64,000 bases of DNA, taken from positions 1,488,001 to 1,552,000 of the forward strand of contig NZ_JAAOTJ010000001.1 of assembly GCF_011297335.1 (NCBI RefSeq), given 5' to 3'. The translations under genes and the position numbers were made by a program. The stretch comes from Catellatospora methionotrophica. Lineage in GTDB: Bacteria; Actinomycetota; Actinomycetes; Mycobacteriales; Micromonosporaceae. The notes under the pieces are model-generated. The model was not told the DNA's origin. It saw only the letters and a list, made by a program, of their open reading frames with translations, and made no database searches. Below, piece after piece: positions 1 through 7,637 of the stretch; the first letter of the stretch is position 1; each line of letters opens with the position of its first letter.

Positions 1-347
1 CTGAGGCGTACGTGTTCCCGGAACTCGCCTGGCCGAGGCTGATCTACGACGGCGACCGGCTGGTCGGCTTCGTGATGGCCATCCTCGCCTACGAATGGGG
101 CGGCAACCCCGACGACGTGCGCTACGGCCTGTGGCGGCTGAACATCGCGGCCGACGCCCAGGGCAAGGGCTACGGCAGGTACGCCGTCGAGGCCGTGGCC
201 GACGAGATCCGCGCCCGCGGCGGCGCGCGGATGTTCGTCACCTGGGCACCTCGCGCGGGTGGTCCCGAGCCGTTCTACCTGAAGCTCGGCTTCCAGCCGA
301 CCGGCGAGCAGTCCGGCGACCAGACCGTCGGTGTGCTGGACCTCTGA
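1..347 (+). CDS. GNAT-family N-acetyltransferase, 5' end missing
   Basis: The reading frame is already open at the window edge (frame of base 3), so only the C-terminal ~114 residues are present. The visible part has the core of a GNAT acetyltransferase: a beta strand ending in GFVMAI, then the acetyl-CoA pyrophosphate loop QGKGYGRYAVEAV, then the late FYLKLGFQPTGEQ strand-helix-strand typical of the fold. It would transfer an acetyl group from acetyl-CoA to an amine. The substrate cannot be told. The first in-frame GTG (base 12) is probably internal. Seen: motif and frame. Inferred: activity. Confidence 0.8.
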   Translation, partial: EAYVFPELAWPRLIYDGDRLVGFVMAILAYEWGGNPDDVRYGLWRLNIAADAQGKGYGRYAVEAVADEIRARGGARMFVTWAPRAGGPEPFYLKLGFQPTGEQSGDQTVGVLDL

Positions 348-351
348 TCCA

Positions 352-582
352 TCATTGGTCTTGCCGCACGGTGGCGATCAGGCGTTGGCGAAACGGATCC
401 CATTCGAGCAGACCAGCCATCGCCAGCAAGGCCTGCGCTTCGGCCCAGCGCGAGCACCGAGACCGCCAGCAGCGCCTGCACCGCCCGACCGCGGGATCGT
501 CGGTGTGCGCGTAGTAGTCGCGCCACAGCCACGCCGCGTACGCGTCACCCACCGGCTCCGTTGCGCCACCTAGGTGGTTCAC
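352..582 (-). CDS. Small Cys-rich hypothetical protein (76 aa)
   Basis: Not recognised as a named family. The 76-residue product has a central Cys/Arg cluster ([11 protein letters not shown], about residues 33-43) that could bind a metal, then an amphipathic stretch AEAQALLAMAGLLEWDPF. I chose the GTG at 582 because it overlaps the stop of the upstream small gene as GTGA, the usual sign of translational coupling; without it the reading frame merges into non-coding sequence. It is second of two co-oriented small genes, divergent from the DUF6879/XRE locus. Function unknown. Confidence 0.5.
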   Translation of the reverse strand: MNHLGGATEPVGDAYAAWLWRDYYAHTDDPAVGRCRRCWRSRCSRWAEAQALLAMAGLLEWDPFRQRLIATVRQDQ

Positions 583-785
583 GGCTTCACGCCAGGTCGT
601 GCAGCCTGCCCACGTGCGTAGGCGATGATCTCTGCGCTGCGGTCGACACGGCAACCCTCGCCCGCACGGTGCCTCAGCGGTAGTGCGCCGCCGCAGTCCT
701 GGCACCAGTGCATGGCCCGGCTCTTGGCAACGAGCCCGGTGACGATGCCCGCGATGAGCCCAGCCGAGAGACAGACGATTTCCAT
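579..785 (-). CDS. Small membrane-anchored hypothetical protein (68 aa)
   Basis: The 68-residue product starts at the ATG at 785 with a hydrophobic helix (MEIVCLSAGLIAGIVTGLVA) followed by a CxxC pair (WCQDCGG) and a basic, His/Cys-containing tail. It may be a single-pass membrane protein with a small cytoplasmic metal-binding knuckle. Its TGA overlaps the GTG of the next small gene (4 bp), so the two are probably made together. No named family recognised. Longer upstream starts are possible but would run through the AT-rich dyad region, so I prefer this ATG. Confidence 0.5.
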   Translation of the reverse strand: MEIVCLSAGLIAGIVTGLVAKSRAMHWCQDCGGALPLRHRAGEGCRVDRSAEIIAYARGQAARPGVKP

Positions 786-821
786 GCATCGAATGTCCGC
801 CACCACTCTCGCACCTGTCAA

Positions 822-898
822 GAATATTTGAGAATATTCTCTTGTGGCGGGAACGATCGCCCGCACCCGCCCAATATTCGATATGGTCGCGAATATTG
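822..898. promoter_or_regulatory. Two AATATT dyads in a divergent promoter region
   Basis: Between the divergent small genes and the DUF6879 locus lie two inverted repeats in otherwise GC-rich DNA: GAATATT-4nt-AATATTC (822-839) and CAATATTCG-9nt-CGAATATTG (872-898). Their centres are about 55 bp apart. Such paired AT-rich dyads fit an operator for a dimeric regulator serving both directions, and the XRE-family protein encoded at 1710 is the obvious candidate. Repeats are seen; the operator role is inferred. Confidence 0.5.
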
Positions 899-958
899 CG
901 CGAAAGATTCTTCGATGCAAGCATGAGATGGCACCGACCAACTGGGAGGGGACGGATC

Positions 959-1168
959 ATGGAACTGCAGTTCATCCGCAAGACTGCCGACTCGGCCGGC
1001 GGCAACTGTCCTTCGATCTACCACACCGACCGCGGCACCTACGTCGTGCAGGGTTGGAAGCTCGACGACGAGACCACCGCGAAGCTACGCGATCTCGGCT
1101 CCGACGAGACCGCAGTGGAGATCCCTGCCGACGTCATCGCCGGGATCGTCGCGGCGGCCGGTGCGTGA
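959..1168 (+). CDS. Small conserved protein upstream of DUF6879 gene (69 aa)
   Basis: The product begins MELQFIRKTADSAGGNCPSIYHTDRG. I chose the ATG at 959 because a strong ribosome binding site (GGGAGGGG) lies just before it, although the frame is open further upstream. Similar small proteins with a GNCPSIY..DRGTYVVQGW core occur beside DUF6879 and XRE-DUF5753 genes in many actinobacteria, as I recall; function is not known. It resembles in role, but not clearly in sequence, the DUF397 proteins that accompany WhiJ-like regulators. It ends at or overlaps the start of the DUF6879 gene, so the two are likely cotranslated. Confidence 0.7.
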   Translation: MELQFIRKTADSAGGNCPSIYHTDRGTYVVQGWKLDDETTAKLRDLGSDETAVEIPADVIAGIVAAAGA

Positions 1169-1169
1169 C

Positions 1170-1700
1170 ATGAGCGAGGTGCTGGCCGGTGAGGACTTCG
1201 AGTCACTGTGGCGTTATTACCGCGTGTCGGCGTTCCGGTTGGAGACTCAGCCGGTCTACACCGTGGCGGGCGAGCAGGACACCCTGCGGCGCTACCTCAC
1301 CGGCCACCCACAGCACCCCGCTGACGTGCCATACCTGGCCACGTGGCTCGACCAGATCCGGCAGGTGACCGCCGAGGGACGCCGCGTCGAGCGGGTCCGC
1401 ATCGTCGACGAACCACCGACCGACTATCAGCGCTGGGAGCGCTGGGTGGGCCAGTGGAACACGGAGGCCGGTGAACGCATCCGATACCTGTCGCGGGCCG
1501 TCGCGGAATCGATCGGCCTTCCGCTCGCCGCAGACTGGTGGCTGTTCGACGAGGAGCGGGTCGCGGTCATGCGGTTCGACGAAACCGGACGTCCGCTGGG
1601 TGGCACGGTCGTGACCGATCCGGCTGTCGTGGTACAACATCTGGCCTGGCGCGACCTGGCAATCAAGCACAGCGCTCTCGACGAGGGCACGGCCCATTAA
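1170..1700 (+). CDS. DUF6879 family protein
   Basis: The 176-residue product has the DUF6879 pattern: an early FESLWRYYRVSAFRLETQPVY strand-helix, a central RRVERVRIVDEPPTDYQRW stretch, and a late WWLFDEERVAVMRFDETG.PLGG segment. The family has no proven biochemical role; it is typically found next to XRE-DUF5753 regulators and has been linked by context to developmental or defence-type regulation. Start choice: ATG at 1170, directly after the previous stop; a GTG at 1161 would add three residues and overlap the upstream gene. Middle gene of a three-gene cluster. Confidence 0.75.
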   Translation: MSEVLAGEDFESLWRYYRVSAFRLETQPVYTVAGEQDTLRRYLTGHPQHPADVPYLATWLDQIRQVTAEGRRVERVRIVDEPPTDYQRWERWVGQWNTEAGERIRYLSRAVAESIGLPLAADWWLFDEERVAVMRFDETGRPLGGTVVTDPAVVVQHLAWRDLAIKHSALDEGTAH

Positions 1701-1709
1701 GGCAGATCC

Positions 1710-2600
1710 GTGAAGTCCATGCAGGAATGGCTCACCCAGCCGGGCGGGCTTGCTACCCGGTTGCGCCAGATGCGCAGGGCCGCTGCGCTCACCGGTGACC
1801 GGCTCGCCGTTGACGCTGGCTGGACCCAGTCCAAGGTCAGCAAGCTAGAGAACGGCCACCAGCTGCCGACGGACGATGATCTCGCGGTCTGGGCTCGCGC
1901 GTGCGGCCAGCTATCCGCAACAGCCGAACTGCGTGCTCAGCTCGCCGAAGCGCTCGGCGTGCATCGCGAGTTCCGCATGCGGATGCGGCTCGGCCAGGTC
2001 GCGGTGCAACGTGACCACGACGAGCTGGCTCGCGCCGCGAGGGTCATCCGCAACGCGGAGACTGTTCTGGTCCCCGGCCTGCTACAGGTGCCCGGATATG
2101 CGCGCGCCCGCATCGAGGAGAACGCCCGCTTCTACAAAACCGACGCTGGCGAGATCGACGCCGCCGTGGCGAGTCGGCTGCACCGCCAGCAGGTGCTCTA
2201 CGACACCGCCAAGTCGTTCACGTTCGTGGTGACCGAAGCCGCGCTGCGGATCCTGCTGTGCCCGCTGTCGGACATGCTCGCCCAGCTCGACCGGCTCGCC
2301 GTGATCGCCGCTGGCGGCATGAGCCACGTGCAGTTCGGCGTCATCCCGTTCGGTGTGCAGCTTCGAACCACTCCTCAGCACGGGTTCCTGCTACTAGACG
2401 ATCTTGCGGTCGTCGAGACGATCAGTGGCGAGACCGTGTACGAGGGCGAGGAGGCAGCGACTTACGCAGCCGCCATGGACGACCTGCTGGCGGAGGCGCT
2501 GACCGGCGACCAAGCTGCCGAGATCGTCACTCGGGCAGCGACCGACCTTCGCCTTAAGAGTAGGCATTCGGCCAACCCCACGAAGAAGTCGCGACCCTGA
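1710..2600 (+). CDS. XRE-family transcriptional regulator with DUF5753 domain
   Basis: The 296-residue protein has an N-terminal helix-turn-helix (about residues 14-68; LRQMRRAAALTGDRLAVDAGWTQSKVSKLENG cut here as the HTH) and a C-terminal DUF5753 domain with the usual VLVPGLLQVPGYARA entry motif and late ETISGETVYEGEEAATYAAAMD segment. These WhiJ-like actinobacterial regulators act with small partner proteins to control development or secondary metabolism. It follows the DUF6879 gene by 9 bp. GTG at 1710 is used; the ATG at 1719 is an alternative. It is the likely DNA-binding partner for the AATATT dyads upstream of this cluster. Confidence 0.85.
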   Translation: MKSMQEWLTQPGGLATRLRQMRRAAALTGDRLAVDAGWTQSKVSKLENGHQLPTDDDLAVWARACGQLSATAELRAQLAEALGVHREFRMRMRLGQVAVQRDHDELARAARVIRNAETVLVPGLLQVPGYARARIEENARFYKTDAGEIDAAVASRLHRQQVLYDTAKSFTFVVTEAALRILLCPLSDMLAQLDRLAVIAAGGMSHVQFGVIPFGVQLRTTPQHGFLLLDDLAVVETISGETVYEGEEAATYAAAMDDLLAEALTGDQAAEIVTRAATDLRLKSRHSANPTKKSRP

Positions 2601-2630
2601 TGGTTTTCAAGACCACTCGTGGCGCTCCCC

Positions 2631-3461
2631 TCAGCCAAGGCCGTCCTCGAAGCGGGTTCCGATCGCCGCCAGGCGCACGCGGGCGTCGGCGTCGCCGTTG
2701 AGGCGCCAGCGGAGGAAGTCCGTGGTGGACTCGGCGACCACCTCGAAGTCCGGGTCGGCCGGGGACATGAACGGGTTGCGGTGGGTGCCCGACGGCAGCG
2801 TCAGGAACGCCTTCGGCCAGGGCACGGCGTCATACGCCGCACGCCCCTGGTCGATCGTCACGACCTGGTCGCCCGTGCCGTGGATGAACAGCATCGCGGC
2901 CGGTTCGCCCCGGAACTCCGCACCCACCTCCCGAGCGCTGCCCGCGAGCACGATCCCGGCCTTCAGTCGAGGGTCGCGCCACTTCCCCAGCGCCCCGACC
3001 GTCGTCATCCCGCCCAGCGAGTGCCCACCCGCCGCGATCCGGTCAGCGTCGATCCGCCCGTACAGCGGATCGCCTGCCTTCGCCGCTCGCGCCAGCAGCC
3101 CGTCGAGCACCGCCGTCACGTCCTGCGGCTGGTTGAGCAGGTCCATCACGTCGAGTTTCGCCGCCGCCCCGTTCGTGTACGGAAACGTCGGCGCGGCCAC
3201 CGCGAACCCGGCCACCACCCAGTTGGCGATCAGGTCCGCGTACTCCGACACGTGACAGGTGTACCCGTGCACGAACACCACCAGCGGATGCCTGCCCCGC
3301 CCCGGCGGCAGGTGCACCTCGGTCGGCAGCGGCCGGTCCGCGCCCCGGGCGAAGTCGATGCGCACCACCGACGACGGCGCGGTCTCCTGCTCCGATGTCG
3401 GCGAACCGCATCCGGCCAGCAGCAACAGTCCCGCAGCGATGATCGCAGTCCGGCGGCGCAA
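2631..3461 (-). CDS. Secreted lipoprotein alpha/beta hydrolase (PET hydrolase/chlorophyllase-like)
   Basis: The 276-residue product has a lipoprotein signal (RRRTAIIAAGLLLLAGC, lipobox LAGC), then an alpha/beta-hydrolase fold: oxyanion loop VVFVHGYTCH, nucleophile elbow GGHSLGG, acid residue in HGTGDQVV and a late GTHRNPF histidine. It is probably a cell-surface esterase on an ester or polyester substrate. The start is a TTG at 3461, chosen because GGGGAGAG lies immediately upstream and it gives a clean signal peptide; the open frame continues upstream over the divergent gene but without such signals. Confidence 0.8.
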   Translation of the reverse strand: MRRRTAIIAAGLLLLAGCGSPTSEQETAPSSVVRIDFARGADRPLPTEVHLPPGRGRHPLVVFVHGYTCHVSEYADLIANWVVAGFAVAAPTFPYTNGAAAKLDVMDLLNQPQDVTAVLDGLLARAAKAGDPLYGRIDADRIAAGGHSLGGMTTVGALGKWRDPRLKAGIVLAGSAREVGAEFRGEPAAMLFIHGTGDQVVTIDQGRAAYDAVPWPKAFLTLPSGTHRNPFMSPADPDFEVVAESTTDFLRWRLNGDADARVRLAAIGTRFEDGLG

Positions 3462-3597
3462 GGCGCTCTCCCCGTCGTCGTATGGCGTCCCGCAAGGGAG
3501 TACGCGCCGACCCCCGGCCGAGGTTGCCCCGCTACGGCGCTCAACGCCGAAACTGCGGCCTTCCGCCCTGCCCCGCCTGCCGTTATGCTCCCGCACC

Positions 3598-4623
3598 ATG
3601 ATCTTCTCCCGGAAGCGGCGTCCCGACGGCTCCGCGGCGATCGTCGCGTTCTGGTCGGCGTGGCCGCAGCTGCGGGCCCGGTCCGAGGCCGCCATCGCCG
3701 CCCGCGACTTCCCCGAGGACCTGGTCGCCGACCTGTCGAACCGGGTCAACGACATCCATCCTGAGCTGGAGTGGGAGTTCAGCAGGGGCCGGGTCGCCGA
3801 GCACGCGTTCATCGTCAGCGCGGCCGGGGACATGGCGCTGCGCGCGCTGGCCTACCGCTGGCGGCAGGCCGCGCCCCGGGCCGACGAGACCTGGGAGTTC
3901 CACGACGTCCGGCAGGCCGAGCCGGAGATGTTCGAGGCGACCTTCGAGGCGGACGGCCACCGGGTGGCGCTGGCCGAGCTGCGTTACGCCTTCACCCTCG
4001 ACGAGCCACGCAGCGAGTACGACGTCGTGGTCTTCCACCCGGCCTTCGCCGCGATGACCGACGAGCAGCGGGCCCGGGTGGCGTTCCTGTCGCTGGCCTG
4101 GCTGCTGGGCGAGGACGCCGTCGAGATCTGGATCGGCGGCGTGGACATCACCGCAGCACCCTCGGACGGGGCACGGACGCCGCAGGAGCTGGCCACGGCG
4201 GTGGCGGAGCTGGCCGACCAGTACCGCGAGGAGACGTGGGTGCTGATGGGCAACGGCCCCGACGCCGAGGTCCCGCACCTCGCCTCGGCCCAGCGGCCGC
4301 TGAAGCCCGCCCGCTGGCCCGCGCTGGACACGCACGTCGCGGTCACCCTGGCCTTCCGTGGCCGCGACAACGGCATGCCCGACGCGGACTCGCTGACCGC
4401 GCTGCGCGACTTCGAGGACCGGCTGCGCGAGCTGCTGGCCGACGCCGAGCTGATCGCGCATGAGACCAGCGAGGGCATGCGGACCTTCCACGTGTACGCC
4501 GACTCGGCCCGGTTCTCCGCCGACCCCGTCGAGAAGCTGACGAAGGGCTGGTCGAGGGGCCGGGTGAAGGTCAAGGTCAGCACGGATCACGACTGGGCGG
4601 GCGTGCGGCACCTGCGCCCGTGA
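3598..4623 (+). CDS. DUF695 domain-containing protein
   Basis: The 341-residue protein has two parts. Residues 1-200 show a repeated WP/WR-rich alpha-beta pattern found in the N-terminal half of many DUF695 proteins. Residues ~240-341 look like DUF695: HVAVTLAFRGRDNGMPDADSL, DFEDRLRELL, RTFHVYADSARF and the closing KVKVSTDHDWAGVRHLRP cut after the conserved W. The function of DUF695 is unknown. ATG at 3598 is preferred over the longer open frame, which overlaps the divergent lipoprotein gene. It stands alone, convergent with the next gene. Confidence 0.7.
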   Translation: MIFSRKRRPDGSAAIVAFWSAWPQLRARSEAAIAARDFPEDLVADLSNRVNDIHPELEWEFSRGRVAEHAFIVSAAGDMALRALAYRWRQAAPRADETWEFHDVRQAEPEMFEATFEADGHRVALAELRYAFTLDEPRSEYDVVVFHPAFAAMTDEQRARVAFLSLAWLLGEDAVEIWIGGVDITAAPSDGARTPQELATAVAELADQYREETWVLMGNGPDAEVPHLASAQRPLKPARWPALDTHVAVTLAFRGRDNGMPDADSLTALRDFEDRLRELLADAELIAHETSEGMRTFHVYADSARFSADPVEKLTKGWSRGRVKVKVSTDHDWAGVRHLRP

Positions 4624-4628
4624 CGTGA

Positions 4629-5126
4629 TCAGTCCTGGGCGTACGCGACGACCAGCGCCCGGTAGGCGAAGCCGTCCTGCTCGGCGGCCTCCCACGCGAA
4701 GTCGACGGCGGTGCCCGGCTCCAGGTAGCCGTATCCGCGCAGCCCGAGGTGGCGGAAGTGGACCCAGCAGCCGCCGGGCGTCTCCGGGGCGTCCAGCACG
4801 CCCCAGCCCTCATTGGGGTGCCAGACGCGAACAGTGCCGCGTACCAGCCGGGCGGCCTGGGCCAGGTCGTCGGAGAGGACCGAGATCCGGGTGGTGCCCG
4901 TGCCACGCCCGCAGAGCAAGTCGATGCGGATGTAGCCGGGCAGCCCGATGATCCTGCCGCCGACGGGGCGGCCCGCCACGACCGGGGTGGCGATGCGCAT
5001 CGCGGTGAGGGTGCTGGTGGCCCGCGCCCATGCCTCTTCCCCGGTCTCGCCGGAGCCGAGCACGATCCACCCGGGCAGGGCGTGGCCTGCCCACCGCTCG
5101 CGATCCGCGGGCTGTTCGGCGTCCAT
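4629..5126 (-). CDS. Protein with divergent C-terminal cold-shock domain
   Basis: The 165-residue protein has an N-terminal ~85-residue alpha/beta part of unknown role, followed by a cold-shock-like OB fold (about residues 95-160): GTVRVWHPNEGWGVLDAPE, then CWVHFRHL, then a final VDFAWEAAEQDGFAYRALVV strand. The RNP1 (KGFGFI) and RNP2 (VFVHF) nucleic-acid motifs are altered to EGWGVL and CWVHF, so binding may be weakened or changed. ATG at 5126 is chosen because GGAGG sits 5 nt upstream; a GTG two codons earlier would overlap that site. Confidence 0.65.
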   Translation of the reverse strand: MDAEQPADRERWAGHALPGWIVLGSGETGEEAWARATSTLTAMRIATPVVAGRPVGGRIIGLPGYIRIDLLCGRGTGTTRISVLSDDLAQAARLVRGTVRVWHPNEGWGVLDAPETPGGCWVHFRHLGLRGYGYLEPGTAVDFAWEAAEQDGFAYRALVVAYAQD

Positions 5127-5188
5127 GGCCACCTCCGCCGACGACGGTAGCGCCGCGTGCCCGGCGCCGCGCGCCCTTATCGGATGCC

Positions 5189-6172
5189 TCAGGTGCGCAG
5201 GGTCTGGCGGGGTGAGCGGCCGTACTCGTCGCGGTAGACGGCGGCGAAGCGGCTCAGGCTGGTGAAACCCCAGCGGCGGGCGACGGCGGCGACGGTGTCG
5301 CCGCGGGTCGGGTCGGCGTTCTGCAGGTCGCGGTGGGCGCGGGACAGGCGTACCCGGCGCAGGTACGCCATGGGGGTGCTGTCGGCGTGCCGGGCGAACG
5401 CGGCCTGCAGGCCCCGGGAGGAGATCCCGGCGGCTTCGGCGATGTCCTCGACGGTGACCGGCTCGTGGGCGTGCGCGTCGATGAAAGCGACGGCGCGGCG
5501 CAGCGCGGCGGGGGCGACCCGGCCGGGTTCGCCGACGTAGCCGGTGGCGGTGGCCGTGTTCGGGAAGGTCGCGATGGCGGCCGTCGCGGCGAGGTCGATC
5601 GCGGCGGCGTGCACGAGCGGGTTGGCCAGGGGCGTGTCGGCGGCGTTGAGGGTGTGGAACAGGTACGCCATGGTGTCGCGCCAGTGGCGGCCCGCCTCGG
5701 CGGACACCGGGGTCATGCCGTCGAAGCGGAAGTCGGCCAGGGCGATGCCGGCGCGGGCGGCGACGCGGGCGACCCGGTCGACGGGCAGGCGCAGCAGGCG
5801 CAGGTCGAGGTCGTTCCAGCGTACGGTCAGCGGCACGCCGACGGGGTAGAGGAACGCCTCGCCGCGCATGGGGCGCAGCTCGTCGCGCCCGGCCCGTACG
5901 GTCACGTCGGTGTTGAGCGAGACGACGAACATCAGGTACGGCAGCGGGTCGGTGACCGTCTCGACGGCCGCGCTGTGCCGCACGCTGTCCATGCCCAGCT
6001 CGCCGGCGACGACCATGTGCTGGCGGAACTGGAACTCCTGCGCGCCGCCGAACAGCCGGTGCCGGTGTTCGACGTACGAGTCGCGCAGGACCTCGTGGGC
6101 GACCTCCACGTCGCCGGTCGTGAACTCGCGTGCGCGTACGCGCAGCGCCACACCCTCAGCCATGTCACCCAT
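5189..6172 (-). CDS. AraC-family transcriptional regulator
   Basis: The 327-residue protein has an N-terminal cupin-like sensor of the AraC_binding_2 type (about residues 15-200) and a C-terminal double helix-turn-helix (about 225-327; VEDIAEAAGISSRGLQAAF then the second helix pair ending WGFTSLSRFAAVYRDEYG). It likely activates or represses a nearby catabolic or stress gene; no ligand can be read. Two in-frame ATGs (6172 and 6163) are close together; neither has a clear ribosome binding site. It is followed on the same strand, across a 92-bp gap upstream, by the oxidoreductase gene. Confidence 0.9.
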   Translation of the reverse strand: MGDMAEGVALRVRAREFTTGDVEVAHEVLRDSYVEHRHRLFGGAQEFQFRQHMVVAGELGMDSVRHSAAVETVTDPLPYLMFVVSLNTDVTVRAGRDELRPMRGEAFLYPVGVPLTVRWNDLDLRLLRLPVDRVARVAARAGIALADFRFDGMTPVSAEAGRHWRDTMAYLFHTLNAADTPLANPLVHAAAIDLAATAAIATFPNTATATGYVGEPGRVAPAALRRAVAFIDAHAHEPVTVEDIAEAAGISSRGLQAAFARHADSTPMAYLRRVRLSRAHRDLQNADPTRGDTVAAVARRWGFTSLSRFAAVYRDEYGRSPRQTLRT

Positions 6173-6264
6173 CCCCGGTGGCGGCCGTCCGGTGCCGGTC
6201 GCCTAACCAGCAAACGACGCTGCCGGGGACCTGGTGTTGCCGGGCCGCCGGACGCGAGACGGGT

Positions 6265-7524
6265 TCACGGCCGGGCGACGGTGACGACGGTCCCCTCGTG
6301 CCGGGCCTGCTCGGCGGCGAACGTGGCCAGGTGCGAGTTGAGGGTCTGCGCGGGGCCGGACAGGATCCGGGACGGGTCGCCGGTGGCGACGGCGGCGGTG
6401 AAGGCGTCCATCAGCCCGGCGTCGCCGCCGCCGTGCCCGCCCGCGGCGTCCGCGCCACCGGCGGTCGCGGGGTCGTGGCTGGTCGCGGTGCCGGTGGTGA
6501 AGTCGTGCACGGTGACACTGACGGCGTCGCAGACGAGTTCGCCGCGGGTGCCGAAGACGCGGGTGCGGCGGTGGCCGCCGGTGTTGAACGCGTTCATGGT
6601 GAAGCTCGCGGTGACGCCGCCGTCGAACTCCATCGCGACGACCTGGTGGTCGACGACGTCGTTGTCGCAGGCGTACACGCAGCGGCCGTAGGGTCCTTCG
6701 CGCAGCGCGGCGGTCAGGGCCTGTTCGGTGAAGACGGGAGTGACCACCGACAGCGGCCAGCCGTGCTCGCCGCGGGCGAGCCGGTCGCGGTAGAGGCGCG
6801 GGGCCGAGTACGGGCAGTCGGGTTCGACGGCGCAGTCCAGGCAGCGGTCGGCGGCCGCGGCGGGGCGGTTTTCGGGGCGGAAGTGGCGCAGGCCGCCGAA
6901 GCTGGACACGCGGGCGATGTCGCGGCCGACGACGTGCTGCAGCCAGTCCATGTCGTGGCAGCTCTTGGCCAGCAGCATGAAGCTGGACAGGTCCTCACGC
7001 CGCCAGTTGCCGCGCACGAACGAGTGCGCCTGGTGCCAGAAGCCGACGGGCTCGTGGTGCTGCACGGACACCACGTCACCGATCGCGCCGCTGTCGATCA
7101 GGTGCTTGACCAGCCGGGTGTACGGCGCGTACCGCAGCACGTGGCAGACGGCGAGCATGACGCCCGCGTCGCGGACCGCGTCGACGATGCGCACGCACTC
7201 CTGCGGGGTGGGCGCGAGCGGCTTCTCCAGCATGATGTGCAGGCCGCGCGCGGCGGCGGCGACGGCCGGGTCGGCGTGCCCGGCGTCCTGGGTCGCGATG
7301 ACGACCGCGTCGGCGGCCAGGTCGCCGTCGGCCAGCAGCGCCCGCCAGTCGTCGTGCTGGTCGGCGGGATCGATGCCGTGGGCGGCGGAGAAGCGGGCGC
7401 GCCGGTCCGGGTCGGGTTCGGCGACGGCGACGAACCGCGCCCGGCCGGGATGAGCCAGGGCCCATCGGGCGTACGCGTTGCCGCGGTCACCCGCGCCGAT
7501 CAGCGCCAGCCGCACAGGGTCCAC
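6265..7524 (-). CDS. Gfo/Idh/MocA family NAD(P)-dependent oxidoreductase
   Basis: The 419-residue protein opens with a Rossmann nucleotide-binding motif (ALIGAGDRGNAYA), contains the EKPLAPT motif of the Gfo/Idh/MocA family (Lys of EKP being the catalytic candidate) and has an unusual cysteine cluster CLDCAVEPDC near the middle that could hold a metal. It probably oxidises a sugar or cyclitol. The GTG at 7524 is supported by GGGAGG upstream, a TATAGT -10 element and an AACCGGTT operator-like sequence. This looks like a sugar-responsive single-gene transcript. Confidence 0.88.
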   Translation of the reverse strand: MDPVRLALIGAGDRGNAYARWALAHPGRARFVAVAEPDPDRRARFSAAHGIDPADQHDDWRALLADGDLAADAVVIATQDAGHADPAVAAAARGLHIMLEKPLAPTPQECVRIVDAVRDAGVMLAVCHVLRYAPYTRLVKHLIDSGAIGDVVSVQHHEPVGFWHQAHSFVRGNWRREDLSSFMLLAKSCHDMDWLQHVVGRDIARVSSFGGLRHFRPENRPAAAADRCLDCAVEPDCPYSAPRLYRDRLARGEHGWPLSVVTPVFTEQALTAALREGPYGRCVYACDNDVVDHQVVAMEFDGGVTASFTMNAFNTGGHRRTRVFGTRGELVCDAVSVTVHDFTTGTATSHDPATAGGADAAGGHGGGDAGLMDAFTAAVATGDPSRILSGPAQTLNSHLATFAAEQARHEGTVVTVARP

Positions 7525-7558
7525 GATGAGCCTCCCGCCCGAAGATCAGTTCCCGGCC

Positions 7559-7576
7559 ACTATAGGAACCGGTTAC
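7559..7576 (-). promoter_or_regulatory. Promoter with LacI-type operator for the oxidoreductase gene
   Basis: On the minus strand a near-consensus -10 box TATAGT (complement of 7559-7564) is directly preceded by GTAACCGGTTCC (7565-7576), a palindrome around AACCGGTT of the kind bound by LacI/GalR repressors. It lies about 35-50 nt upstream of the GTG at 7524. No LacI gene is in the window, so the regulator would act from elsewhere. Confidence 0.45.
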
Positions 7577-7592
7577 TCCGCAGGGCAAGAGT

Positions 7593-7621
7593 GTGGCGGG
7601 GCCCGGTCCGGACCCCGCCAC
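7593..7621 (-). terminator. Hairpin terminator after the metallopeptidase gene
   Basis: GTGGCGGGG and CCCCGCCAC form a 9-bp stem around a short GC-rich loop, 17 nt after the metallopeptidase stop and before the promoter of the oxidoreductase gene. No U-tract follows, as is common in actinobacteria. Confidence 0.6.
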
Positions 7622-7637
7622 GGCTGTGGTGACGCGC

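Noticed and set aside
6130-7632. Very long open frames opposite real genes, for example at 6130-7632, 7593-9914 and 11485-13935 on the plus strand
   Set aside because: Low-complexity R/G/V/H-rich translations, no domain, no ribosome binding site; they mirror strong codon bias of the genes on the other strand.
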